A stretch of 64,000 nt of DNA, from assembly GCA_963662155.1 (NCBI GenBank), contig OY759269.1, positions 6,330,855-6,394,854 on the forward strand. Reading direction: 5' to 3'. Positions 1 to 11,900 of this stretch are shown here, piece by piece (positions within the stretch are counted from its first letter, which is position 1; the number at the start of each line of letters is the position of its first letter). A program made the translations under genes and the position numbers. The notes beneath the pieces are model-generated. The model was not told the origin of the DNA, did not search any database, and worked only from the letters and a program-made list of their open reading frames with translations. The stretch comes from Lamellibrachia columna (lineage: Eukaryota > Annelida > Polychaeta > Sabellida > Siboglinidae).

Positions 1-164
1 TTCGCCTCATGGTGCGTCTCTTCAATGGGCCCACCAGCCATTCTGGATACGTCAGATCGTAGGCATTGAGATTTATTTATCCGTTGGTGTGCCACCCGTG
101 GCACTGGAGTTGGTGGCCGTGTTTTTGTCAGGCAAAGATTGGAACACATCATTCTTCAGAGGCG

Positions 165-482
165 GGCCGGGGTGTGACGGCCGGGGTGCGAAGGCCGGGG
201 TGCGACGGCCGGGCTGCGACGGCCGGGGTGTGACGGCCGGGGTGCGAAGGCCGGGGTGCGACGGCCGGGCTGCGACGGCCGGGGTGCGACGGCCGGGGTG
301 CGACGGCCGGGATGCGACGGCCGGGGTGCGACGGCCGGGCTGCGACGGCCGGGGTGCGACGGCCGGGATGCGACGGCCGGGGTGCGACAGCCGGGGTGCG
401 ACGGCCGGGATGCGACGGCCGGGATGCGACGGCCGAGGTGCGACGGCCGGGATGCGACGGCCGGGGCGCGACGGCCGGGGGC
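165..482. repeat. 14-bp GC-rich tandem repeat
   Basis: About 22 copies of a 14-bp unit (consensus ggccggggtgcgac, with ggctg, ggatg and gaagg variants). The unit is not a multiple of 3 and contains no stop codon, so every frame of both strands is open and several Arg/Gly/Pro-rich ORFs appear. I treat them as artefacts of the repeat, not genes. It is far more G+C-rich than the surrounding sequence. Confidence 0.9.
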
Positions 483-600
483 GCAGTAGTGTTACAGTAG
501 TGGTTAACACACCCGCTGTACATGTATTCCAGGGTTCTGGGTTGAATATCTCAGCCATGGTTTGGTACAAAAACCTGGCTTTCGACATTGGCGTTTCTCT

Positions 601-603
601 TCT

Positions 604-678
<75 letters not shown>

Positions 679-795
679 CCCTCTCCCTCTCCCTCTCCCT
701 CTCCCTCCCCCTCCCTCTCCCTCTCCCTCTCCCTCTCCCTCTCCCTCTACCTCTACCCCTCGCCCTCCCCCTCCCTCTCTCTCTTTCTCTCTCTC
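601..795. repeat. (CT)n / (CCCTCT)n microsatellite
   Basis: A pure CT run from about 609 to 673 passes into CCCTCT-type hexamers to about 770 and a final CT tract. The Ser/Leu/Pro-rich and Arg/Glu-rich ORFs that cross it are simple-sequence translations. Confidence 0.95.
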
Positions 796-1122
796 TGGGG
801 ACGAGGCTGGCACCGATACCGGTCATCGATGTTTGTTTTTTATCTTCTGCCGTCACTGTCCCAGATTTCTCCTTCTACCCTCTACTCTGAGCGCATCCGC
901 CCTCTTCGTCAACCGCCCCCTTCCATTCTTTCCACCTGCCCAGCCCACTTTAACTGACTCCTCGCCAGCATCCTCCCTAAACTCTCCTCCACACCCACCT
1001 CCCCCCCCCCCAGCTCCTCCGTTCTTTGTCTATTCTTCCCACCCAATTATGTTCACAAAGTTGCACTTTCATTGGTAACGGTTGATCCATCGTCTCGTTA
1101 GTTGGGAGCGTAAAAGAGCCAC

Positions 1123-1548
1123 CGAGGACGACATGCAGCCTGGCAGTGTGAACACCCATCAGGGCCTGCATAGAAAGGTTCTGGACGACGACATGCAGCC
1201 TGGCAGTGCGGACACCCATCAGGGCCTGCATAGAAAGGTTCTGGACGACGACATGCAGCCTGGCAGTGTGGACACCCATCAGGGCCTGCATAGAAAGGTT
1301 CTGGACGACGACATGCAGCCTGGCAGTGTGGACACCCATCAGGGCCTGCATAGAAAGGTTCTGGACGACGACATGCAGCCTGGCAGTGTGGACACCCATC
1401 AGGGCCTGCATAGAAAGGTTCTGGACGACGACATGCAGCCTGGCAGTGTGGACACCCATCAGGGCCTGCATAGAAAGGTTCTGGACGACGACATGCAGCC
1501 TGGCAGTGTGGACACCCAATCAGGGCCTGCATAGAAAGGTTCTGGACA
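1123..1548. repeat. 60-bp minisatellite, about seven copies
   Basis: Seven head-to-tail copies of a unit containing gacgacgacatgcagcctgg. The central copies are identical or differ by one base (tgtg/tgcg, gtgaac/gtggac). The last copy carries a one-base insertion (cccaatcagg). Because 60 is a multiple of 3, several frames on both strands stay open with a 20-residue periodicity. No flanking coding context supports a gene. Confidence 0.93.
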
Positions 1549-1609
1549 AGGCTGGTTGTGTATATCCACCACCAATCGTAACGTGTGAAAAACTTGGGTG
1601 CAAAAAGAA

Positions 1610-2015
1610 AAAGAAATGTATAGATGCACCAACTAATTACACTAATGCACCATTTTTTCTGCATAGCTAACGTGCACCAGTCGTGACTGCGCCCTCAAAT
1701 TGGCATTCAGTACGCTGGCGTACTGCAGGAGTGAATCCATGCAGTCATCAGCTCATAATCTTTAGCTGGCAATTTACAACGTATTTATAAAATTAGTATA
1801 CAAGCGTCTTGGGTACGTCACACATGACCCTGGACTGAATACTGTCTTTGTGTTATCTTTCGACCACGGACACTAACCTCGTTTCCGCCCTGTACATCCG
1901 GGTCGCCCGCCAGTGGTATCACGTGTCAGCCAATTAGTTCGCCATTGACGAACGACAGACTTCGGGCGTGGTTTGTCGACACCGTGGCAGCACGCCAACA
2001 GGAACGTGACTTTAT
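1610..2015. repeat. dispersed duplicate block, copy 1
   Basis: This block aligns collinearly with 5090-5480. Shared stretches include ctaacgtgcaccagtc, the cggacactaacctcgtttcc segment, and the gtgtcagccaattagttcgc segment followed by a gtagtttgtcgac-like end. Copy 1 carries about 60 bp of extra sequence near 1690-1745. It is either an unclassified interspersed repeat or a local duplication. No ORF is shared. Confidence 0.8.
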
Positions 2016-3942
2016 CTGTTCGACCCTTTGGTCATGATGTCTACATTTTCTAAAATTACCGAGGTGATTTTCCCGGAAGTTTGATAAAGGTGTCGACATC
2101 CGCTATAGACAGTGGTGGAATTGTGTACGTCCACAACTTCCGCACACTAAGTGCAGCGTCGCTGATTAATTCCAGAATTGGTCCGCCGAGAGGTGAAATG
2201 CAAAGCGCTTGGATTTGTCCTAAACCAAAACGATACGATCTGTACTGGAACCGTATCTTTCCCTTTCAAAGTTCGGCTAGGTTTTAAAAAAAAATACACA
2301 TTTGCAGGAGGGTTGTTGTCACAAATGTCACCAGACGGAGGAGGAGGAGGAGGAGGAAGAGGAGGAGGAAGAGGAGGAGAACATCACAACAAGAGACCGA
2401 GCAAGAACAAGAACAAAAACAAGAAAAAAGAGAAGAAGTTACATTTTGATTAACTACGCAGGCGGCCGTGAATCCAAACCAATTTTGTGAGTCATAAATT
2501 CACACCAATCCCAAATGAGATATCCGGTCGCTAGTCTACGGCGTAGGCACACAGGTGTTAGACGTCCGCTAATAGGGATAACATGTTTTACGCCCAGGAG
2601 AGTGGCACGTCACGCCCCAGCACAGATGTAACACGTGTAACGGCTGTAACAACCACCTGCTCATTACGCAAGTCAATCTCGTAACACCCGCCTCCGACAA
2701 ACCCTTGCTGGAGGGCGGCAGGTTCACCTTAGCCCTGACGCCTGAACACGATGGTGCTTTCGTCCGGTAGAACGGAAGTCGAGTAATCAGCCGTGCTGTG
2801 ATTGTGTAATCATTTGTCAGATTTTGAAGTATGTGAGCCAGTGACGACGTATCGTGGCGTGATGGGCCAGGCAGGTTTCACATCGTGTTTAAGAGTTTGT
2901 TTACACGAACGAAATATTATACAGCGATGCTCATCATCTCACAGCTGGCAGAGGCAGATTTCTACTGCCCGTGAAATAGATCATCGGGCGACGGTTCTCT
3001 AGTGGCCATGGTTATGTAGTGGTTATGGTTATGTAGTGGCCGTGATTATGTGGTAGCCACGGTTATTTGGTGGCCACGGAATAGTTTGAATTACGACTGC
3101 ATTTCTGTATATCTGTTGTCCATTAATTTTTGCAAAGTATGCTGGGCAAACGTATATATAAATAATACTGACATATTGCTGTCCTGCTGTCGTGTTTCTT
3201 TAGTCTTTATGTATAACAGTTGTTTTGTTTAGTACATCATATGGCTTACGTTCCATTAGTACAACACAAAACACACCCCTCTCTCAACTGTCATCTTTGT
3301 CGCCCTCTATATCTGTCGTTCTCTGTCCCGTCGTTTTTCTTTCTCGACGCGTCTCTCTGTCTGCCAGTATCCACGTATGTGTACGGGAGCATGTGTGTGT
3401 ATATACGTCCTAGTCCCATCTCCCTCAGTCGCTTACTCCCCATCCTTCCTTATAGAACTATCCTCCTTCCTCCAACTCCTATAGTCGGTATTTGTAAGGA
3501 AGTCGGCGCTAACTCTCGAGACACAGGTTCCTGTCATCGAAGTGTCGTGAAAAGTTTGTGACACGAGGCTTACAGGTGTCAAAGTCCGCTGTCTTCCGGC
3601 CGCGTCAGTCACTGAACTGTTCCGATGTGTTGAACGTCGGCGGTAAACACAAACAGATCGCAGCCGAATGTGGCATCATTTGCCGGCTGCTCACGCAAAT
3701 GAAATCCTGATGCGAAGACCGTCCGAAATACAGATCAATCAAACGTGATAGCTGTACAAATCGCGAGCGTTCGTCGTCCGCTCAGAATTTCGTCGGCGCG
3801 TCGCAATTCCTGACAGCTGTAATTAAGTATGCTGAACGTTTCTCTGAAATGTGAGCTGCGTTTCGTCGCCATGACGTCATTCTAGGAAGCAAGGCTGGCC
3901 CGTATAAAATGTTATTGTCGTTTCGCTATCATTTTAACTTCA
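2016..3942. other. non-coding stretch
   Basis: No recognisable gene. It holds a (GGA)n tract at 2338-2384 and a short degenerate repeat (gtggccatggttatgta type) at 3003-3080. The remaining ORFs are short and have no recognisable domain. Confidence 0.6.
2338..2384. repeat. (GGA)n microsatellite
   Basis: Imperfect GGA/GGAAGA trinucleotide repeat. It gives poly-Glu or poly-Gly in the overlapping ORFs. Confidence 0.9.
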
Positions 3943-4155
<213 letters not shown>

Positions 4156-5089
4156 CCGGGTATTCAAGCGCGCACGTCAATTTCTTGAAACTATTTTGAA
4201 GAAAAAACTATTAACATCGTGTAATACAAACAATCAATTAGTTCAATGTTTCGTCGACGCATTGCATTTCATGTCAGACGTAATTAACTAAGGCCGATGT
4301 CCAGCAAATGGTGACGTCGATCTTGAGCCACGCCATCTGGGCGCACTGAAGTGCAACATAGAACGCTCCCTGGGGCAAGGTAGACAGTCTTGTCTAATAA
4401 TTCAAAATATACGTCCAGCTGTACTCTATTTCGCCCACTGGCCATTCTTGGACAGCCGGTCTGTATGTGCACTTCCCCAACAAACACAGACACTCCCCGT
4501 CGTATACGTAACGAGCACTAATACCAGCCATCTATCACCAGAGGGCGCGTACTCCGGCTATTTCGAGGGGGTGTGACGTCACCTAGTCGTATTTCATCGG
4601 AATAACCGCTTCCGGATGGCACTTGTACAGGGCCAAACGTGTTTGGTTCACGTCTCTCAACGATCTAGACGGCGTTGGGGCAATCGCCGGTTTAGCAGCG
4701 GTAATCCCCGCCGATAGGCTGAAGCGATAACGATAGGTTCTTACGGCAGCATTCGCTTCACGCCGACACCCTCCAATCCCTCGTCAACCCTACGTCAGAG
4801 GTTATCTCAGAGCGTCGTCATTTGACGCGAAACCGATGTTACATAAAGGTGCCTTCTCAATTCGATTTTTTCATTAGTCTCGTTTCAAATTAATTTTGCG
4901 AAAAATCAAACCTACCTAATATCCACTGTTACATTTGAAGAAACTACGCATTTTTCTCATAAAATCAACTGCGGGTGTTACTTAAAGTATTCACACATTA
5001 CATATTTGGACATCAAATAACCGGATTTGCGATAGGCTAAATCAATTGACGTTGGAGTTTTAACGTCCCCTATATGAAACTATAGAATG
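4156..5089. other. non-coding stretch
   Basis: Unique-looking sequence without recognisable ORFs or repeats. It becomes AT-rich after about 4850. Confidence 0.5.
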
Positions 5090-5480
5090 TATAGATACAT
5101 CGGCTAATTACACTGCTGCACCAATTTGTATTCTGCAGAGCTAACGTGCACCAGTCCACGCAGTCGTCAGCTCGTCATTTTTAGCTGGCGATTTACAAAG
5201 TATTTATGAATTTATTATACAAGTGTATTGGATACATCACACATGATGTCTTTGTGTTGTCTCTCAAGCACGGACACTAACCTCGTTTCCGCCCTGTACA
5301 TCCGGGTCGCCCACCGGTGGTGTCACGTGTCAGCCAATTAGTTCGCCATTAACAAACACCAGCCTTCAGACGTAGTTTGTCGACAATTACATTGATCTGT
5401 GGATACCCATGTCCTCGTCTTTCATACTGCAGCCATCACATACCGCACAGACACACACGTGCCAACAGGTTGTAGCAGAA
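5090..5480. repeat. dispersed duplicate block, copy 2
   Basis: Collinear partner of 1610-2015. It keeps the ctaacgtgcaccagtc and cggacactaacctcgtttcc segments and lacks the roughly 60-bp central piece of copy 1. It ends about 360 bp before the first recognised fibrinogen-domain exon. Confidence 0.8.
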
Positions 5481-5621
5481 CGTGATGTGTGTGTTCCTCT
5501 TGCATCATCATCTGTTTAGCATCAGACACCGACGTCTTGAGACGACCATTTATGTACAAGGAAATTGATACATCACAACTTACACGTGTGCATACATATG
5601 TTTTATGCGTTTACTTTGTTC

Positions 5622-5720
<99 letters not shown>
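5622..5720. repeat. (GTGC)n microsatellite
   Basis: About 24 perfect tetranucleotide units. It ends 117 bp before the splice acceptor of the fibrinogen-domain exon at 5838, so it lies in the preceding intron. Confidence 0.97.
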
Positions 5721-5837
5721 CTATATGGGTTACACATACACGACTTGCCATCTTGGTTTTTCTTTTGGTTGATAATCTTGTTAAACCTGCTGCATACCTG
5801 CCATGCCGCCTGACACTACTTGCCGCTATTGTTGCAG

Positions 5838-5975
5838 GCTGGACGGTAATACAGCGTCGCGTGGACGGCTCCGTCGACTTCTACCGCGGCTGGGAGGATT
5901 ACAAGTGGGGCTTCGGCAACAAGGAGAGCGAGTTTTGGCTCGGCAACGAGTACATCTACGAGCTGACCAACCAAG
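5838..5975 (+). CDS. FReD gene exon a
   Basis: Acceptor ttgttgcag precedes the exon and donor gtgaga follows it. It enters in phase with two bases of a Gly codon and leaves one base. It encodes the conserved WTV.QRR.DGSVDF block and the EFWLGN motif of fibrinogen-like domains. Confidence 0.93.
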
Positions 5976-8900
5976 GTGAGACGGGCGCCGCCTTCTGTGG
6001 CAAGGGCCGTAGAAAACCCCGTAAAACTGTATTCGTCGCTAACAAAATCATAGGCCAGTTATTGCATATTAATATCATAAATACGTTGGCGTAGGATTGA
6101 GGCAGGGTAACGCCAGCAGGTTTGGACTTTATTCAGCCTTGTTTGCCAAAGCAAATTAATTATTATTGTTATTGTTGTTAATATTATTATTACTTCTACT
6201 ACAACTTGGGGGATGGAAACATATTTCTGCCCCCATGTATTCGCAGCATATAAATGCCTATGGCAACCAGATCCGACAAGCTAACAAACATGACTGCTGC
6301 AAATATAAAGCTGTCGGACATTCAATAGTATTTGTCGTTTAATTTCTGGCCAAAACATTTGTCTTTGCGACAAAAACAAAGGGCTACGTTTTTTGCGAAA
6401 ACAGTCATTAAACACATTTGGGCGGTTAATATGTTAGAACAGTTTATAGTATATAACATGATTTTAGGATAACAAAAACCTGACTTTCCACTTCCACCAA
6501 CACGAGGCAGCAACAACTGAACGGACGGTCGATGTAAATGAGTTGTCTTGTGTGACGCAGCATGCTTGGCGCTCGGCCAGTGTCTGTAGCGACTATGTGC
6601 CTCTCATTTATGTGTGAGCGATGACCGTCTGATGGGAAGACATACTTCGCAACAAACCAAAGACCTGTAGGTCTTTGATCTGTCATACCTAGAAACTGCT
6701 CCAGTTGTCTGCACGTCTGTTTATATAGGTTAGAATGTGGTGACTCGGATCGGTGCAATGCGGCTTCGTCCCACATTACAGTCCTACTTTGCTGTTCTAT
6801 TTTGCAGACTTACTTTCCAGTCAAACTTGTCGATCCTATTTTCTAGTCTGTCCGGTTGTTTTCTGCAGTCCTATAATGCAATGCTACTTTCCAGCCGGTC
6901 TGGTCCTACTTTCAACTCCTACTTTCCAGTCCTACAACGCAGTCCTTCTTTCCTGTCCTAGTTTCCAGTCATAATCCTATCCTACTTTACAGTCCTACTT
7001 TATGGTCTTACTTTCCAGTCCGATAATCCTACTTTTCAGTCATACTTACCAGTCCTACTCTTCATTCCCCCTAATGTCCACTGCGTCCTACTTCCAGGCC
7101 TACCCCAGTGCTGTCAGTGTCGGTCGAAATGTAATACAACATTCTATAATGTTTTTGACAGGTCTCGGTTTCGGAAAGTCGGCAAGCTGGAGTTTTTGCG
7201 AGAGTTTGTTTATTTTGGCGATACTTACTGCGCCACAAAAAGCCAGACACCGATCCTTTTGCCAACACATATAATGTAGAAACCGCAGATTCCATGTCCT
7301 AAGTGCACCGATGGTTCATATCGTTTTGCCTGTAATAGTAATACTGTGAACGCTAAACAGAATTACTACGGGCCAGAGCAATTTAATTCTCTTACGCGGC
7401 TGATTCTCTTAAATGTGGATGATTCCGTCAGGTTGTTTCTACTAAGCGGCTGATTCTCTTAAGCTGCTCACTTTAATACAGCGGGAATGTGGAATGATTC
7501 CGTCAGTTTGATTCTACTAAGCGGCTGATTCTGTTATCCGTGATTCTGTTAAGCAGAGTCCCTGTATTCATTCTACATACAAGAGCTACAAGGCATAACT
7601 GAAAGCGATCATTTTTAATTGATGATTCGCAACATCCGTTTTGTGGATAAAGAACAAGTCCGAACCAAACAAGCAGGAAGCTACAAGTAAACAGAGCATC
7701 ATCGAATGTGACCACGACCTTCTCAAATCGGCGGAAGTTTACTCGAGCTTCTGACAAGTTCTTTCGATACCTTCTCCTACGTTCCGTCTGGCCCGGGACC
7801 TGCAGAACGGTCGTTTGAGGGCCCGGCCCGTTCTTGCGCCAGCCGCTAGCAGCGCCGGGCCACTTGTAGACGCGGCGTGTCAGTGGTTGAGCCGCTGGTT
7901 GGCTGCCAGCCCCCCCCCGCCAGTGTTTAACGTGGACCCGTCTGTTTATTTGACTTGTCAGTTACGGGCCTGACTGCGTCTATCTCGGCCACTGACAAAC
8001 ACAGACTTATAAAATTCCTGTCAAACTACCGATCGGCTGGTGCAAGTACCATTTCTGCTCGACGGACAGTTAGGCCATGCTCCATTCATGCTCCAAGGAC
8101 AGCTAGGTCATGCACCATTCATGTTCAACGAACAGCTAGGCCATGCACCATCCATGCTTCACGGACAGCTAGCCCAAGCACCATTCCTGTTCAACGAACA
8201 GCTAGGCCATGCACCATTCCTGTTCAACGAACAGGTAGGCCATGCACCATTCCTGTTCAACGAACAGCTAGGTCATGCACCATCCCTGTTCAACGAACAG
8301 CTAGGCCATGCACCATTCCTGTTCAACGAACAGCTAGGCCATGCACTATTCCTGTTCAACGAACAGCTAGACCATGCACCATTCCTGTTCAACAAACAGC
8401 TAGGCAATGCACCATTCCTGTTCAATGAACAGCTAGACCATGCACCATCCCTGTTCAACGAACAGCTAGGCCATGCACCATTCCTATTCAATGAACAGCT
8501 AGGCCATGCACCATTCCTGTTCAACGAACAGCTAGGCCTTGCACCATTCCTGTTCAACAAACAGCTAGGCCATGCACCATTCCTGTTCAACAAACAGCTA
8601 GGCCATGCACCATTCCTGTTCAACGAACAGTTGGTCATGCACCATTCCTGTTCAGCGAACAGCTAGGCCATGCACCATTCCTGTTCAGCGAACAGCTAGG
8701 CCATGCACCATTCCTGTTCAACAAACAGCTAGGCCATGCACCATTCCTGTTCAACGAACAGCTAGGCCATGCACCATTCCTGTTCAACGAACAGCTAGGC
8801 CATGCACCATTCCTGTTCAGCGAACAGCTAGGCCATGCACCATTCCTGTTCAACGAACAGCTAGGCCATGCACCATTCCTGTTCAACGAACAGCTAGGCC

Positions 8901-11900
8901 ATGCACCATCCCTGTTCAACGAACAGCTAGGCCATGCACCATCCCTGTTCAACGAACAGCTAGGCCATGCACCATTCCTGTTCAACGAACAGCTAGGCCA
9001 TGCACCATTCCTGTTCAACGAACAGCTAGGCCATGCACCATCCCTGTTCAACGAACAGCTAGGCCATGCACCATCCCTGTTCAACGAACAGCTAGGCCAT
9101 GCACCATCCCTGTTCAACGAACAGCTAGGCCATGCACCATCCCTGTTCAACCAACAGCTAGGCCATGCACCATTCCTGCTCCAGAGACAGCTGTGCCACG
9201 CGCCATTCATGTTTCAGGGACATCTAGGCCATGCACCATTCCTGCTCAATGGACAGCTAGGTTCCAGGGACTATTCCAGCTCCCAAGACAGCCCTGGTCA
9301 TGACGCCACTCCAGGGTCGGCAACACCCTATCCCTGGCCGATCAAGGGTTCTGACGCCGTCTGACTACTTGTTCTTCGATGTTCCTCGTTTATATAACGG
9401 CGCCACGACCACACGGCGACACACGGGGTTCATTATATAAACACGAACTAGCGCACCAACACAACATCACCCGTACACCGCGCATAATAACATCTACAGT
9501 AGCGCACCAACACAACATCACCCGTACACCGCGCACACAATAACATCTACAGTAGCGCACCAACACAACATCACCCGTACACCGCACACAATAACATCTA
9601 CAGTAGCGCACCAACACAACATCACCCGTACACCGCGCACACAATAACATCTACAGTATCGCACCAACACAACATCACCCGTACACCGCGCACACAATTC
9701 TTATATCGTTTTAAACTTTCACGAACACTAAATTATAAACAAAATTATTAAACAAATTACTCCCCAACGCATGGACACAAACCACCAAAAACCACGAGTT
9801 CGCCCAAGTATGGGCTATTTTGACTAAACCACTTAAAAATTGAGGCGCAGTCATTTTCTTTATGCAAGGAAACAAATGTCACATATCTCAAACGGATTTC
9901 ATTCAACTGAGACTCAAGTTTCAAGTTTTGTATTCTCTAATACAATACAATGGTGCATGTATGAGATACAATACAATGCAATGCAATACAATACAATGCA
10001 ATGCAATGCAATGCAATGCAATACAATACAATACAATACAATACAATACAATACATTACAATACAATACAATACAATACAATACAATACAATACTTGCAA
10101 GTACTCAAAACAGTTAAAAATAAATAAAAATAATAAGAACAGTCTATGTTAGTTAAACTTAGCAATTATTGTTAAACTTGCCGATTATTATTTTGATCAA
10201 CTTACAAATTCTTATTAGTTTATTTAAACTATGAATATTAAACAACACGGATAACTTGAAAGAATTAGAGTGATTAATAAAATATCTAGTCAGAAATCTA
10301 TTTCTTTTATCTCTTAAAGTGTCACATTGAAACAATAGATGAAATTCATCCCCAATCTCATTTCTATTACACAAAGTACAATACCTTTCATTTCTATTAA
10401 TATTGGACCATCTGCCTGTTTCAAGAGGCAGTTTTGTGTTTCCCAGCCTAAACTGGGTAAAAAGAATTCTTAATCACTCCGGTAACAATGTCAAGTATGA
10501 TTCAAACTCGAATACTTCTTTAAATATTCTATAATTATGTAATACATTAATTTTATCATTGTAAAATACATTTGATGACCATGTTTGAAGATATTCGTCA
10601 TGAAGTCTGATTTTAACTCAGTAGTTTGTTCAATTCTACGAGTTACCTCACATCCTGCATACCACGCCGTTTTGACGTCACAATCTGTAACTTGGGTCTC
10701 TGACGAAAGTATGGCGTCACCTCTGTTTGCTCTTCACCGAGATACAATAGTGCTGAATTTCCTGCGTTTCTACAACAATAGTATCATTTTGGAGGTGGAT
10801 TATGTGCTTTAGAGGCATCAAAGAGTTCGAATCTGATACAATTAGAAGTTGTTAAGTAATTATTGTGAAGTGTATATGAAATAGCATGTTGAAAACTATT
10901 TTATTCTAAAAGATTTTATTATAAGACAGGAAACACTTTGAGCCACATTGCCCCTCACCAAACAGAAAATTTATTTTCCGGTGATTCGAATTTTATATAA
11001 CTTGCCATTTCCACGACATCCTACTTCGCCTAGCTCTCTTGGCATAACATAGACCATTAATATAATTTCCATCCTTAAATAGAACATCTGTAGTAAAAAG
11101 TGCATCGTGTCGGACGTGATTTTGACAACACATGTTATCACTTTGTCCAAATGACTAGATTCAATGTTGGCTTGCAAATTTGACATCACGTCATAGGTCT
11201 GGGTCGAAACTGAGGGTTGTACCATAATTTTGAAATATGTTTTAATAACACGAGGTAGGTACGTAGTGGTCTGTCTAGTTAACGAACGTTTCATACAAGG
11301 TAAATCAATTTACGCTGGATATAATAATACTAAAAATAATAATATATACAATATTTTATTGCGCTAAAATCCTCTGGAAACCCAAGCCAAGGTCGGCAGC
11401 GCACCAAAACAAAAGGGGTTAAGCAGTTCATAATCGATAAGCAATTCCAGTTGTAAACGGCTGGATTGTCGAAACTTAAATATGTTTAAAACTTTACAAT
11501 GAGATAAAGAGCCGCCATGGTGGTTTCCAGCGGAAAGGGTAATTCCGTCCCCAGTAGCATCACAGAGTTGGCTGAAGGAAATGGTAAACAGTGAGGTGAG
11601 GGGAGATAAGGAGAGGGACGAGGGATAAACAAGACCCTATTTGCGTCGCCAGTAGCTATTTTCCCTGTACGCTATCATCCCGCCAACGAGACGTGTTTTC
11701 ACAGTTGCCGAATAACAACATCCATACAATTATGTCGGTTGTAATTTCGTGCACAACAGCGACACCGTATCTGTGGATGACGGCTCGGTGCCACTGTGCG
11801 ACAGCGGGAAGACTTCGCGGCGACAGACGGGGGCAATCAGTGCACGAGCGCGTCTCGCTGCCGTCAATCGTCGCGCCAACAGCCGGGTCGTGCGATTACG

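Noticed and set aside
73..1078. Long Arg/Gly/Pro- and Ser/Leu-rich ORFs on both strands
   Set aside because: They translate the 14-bp array and the CT microsatellite in every frame; no conserved domain or start context.
1082..1670. Periodic 150-188-residue ORFs
   Set aside because: Products of the 60-bp minisatellite. The repeat alone keeps frames open on both strands.
5489..5837. ORF running through the GTGC repeat into the FReD exon, suggesting a repeat-containing N-terminus
   Set aside because: A good ttgttgcag acceptor lies exactly at the start of FReD homology and the preceding translation is (ACVR)n simple sequence, so it is intron.
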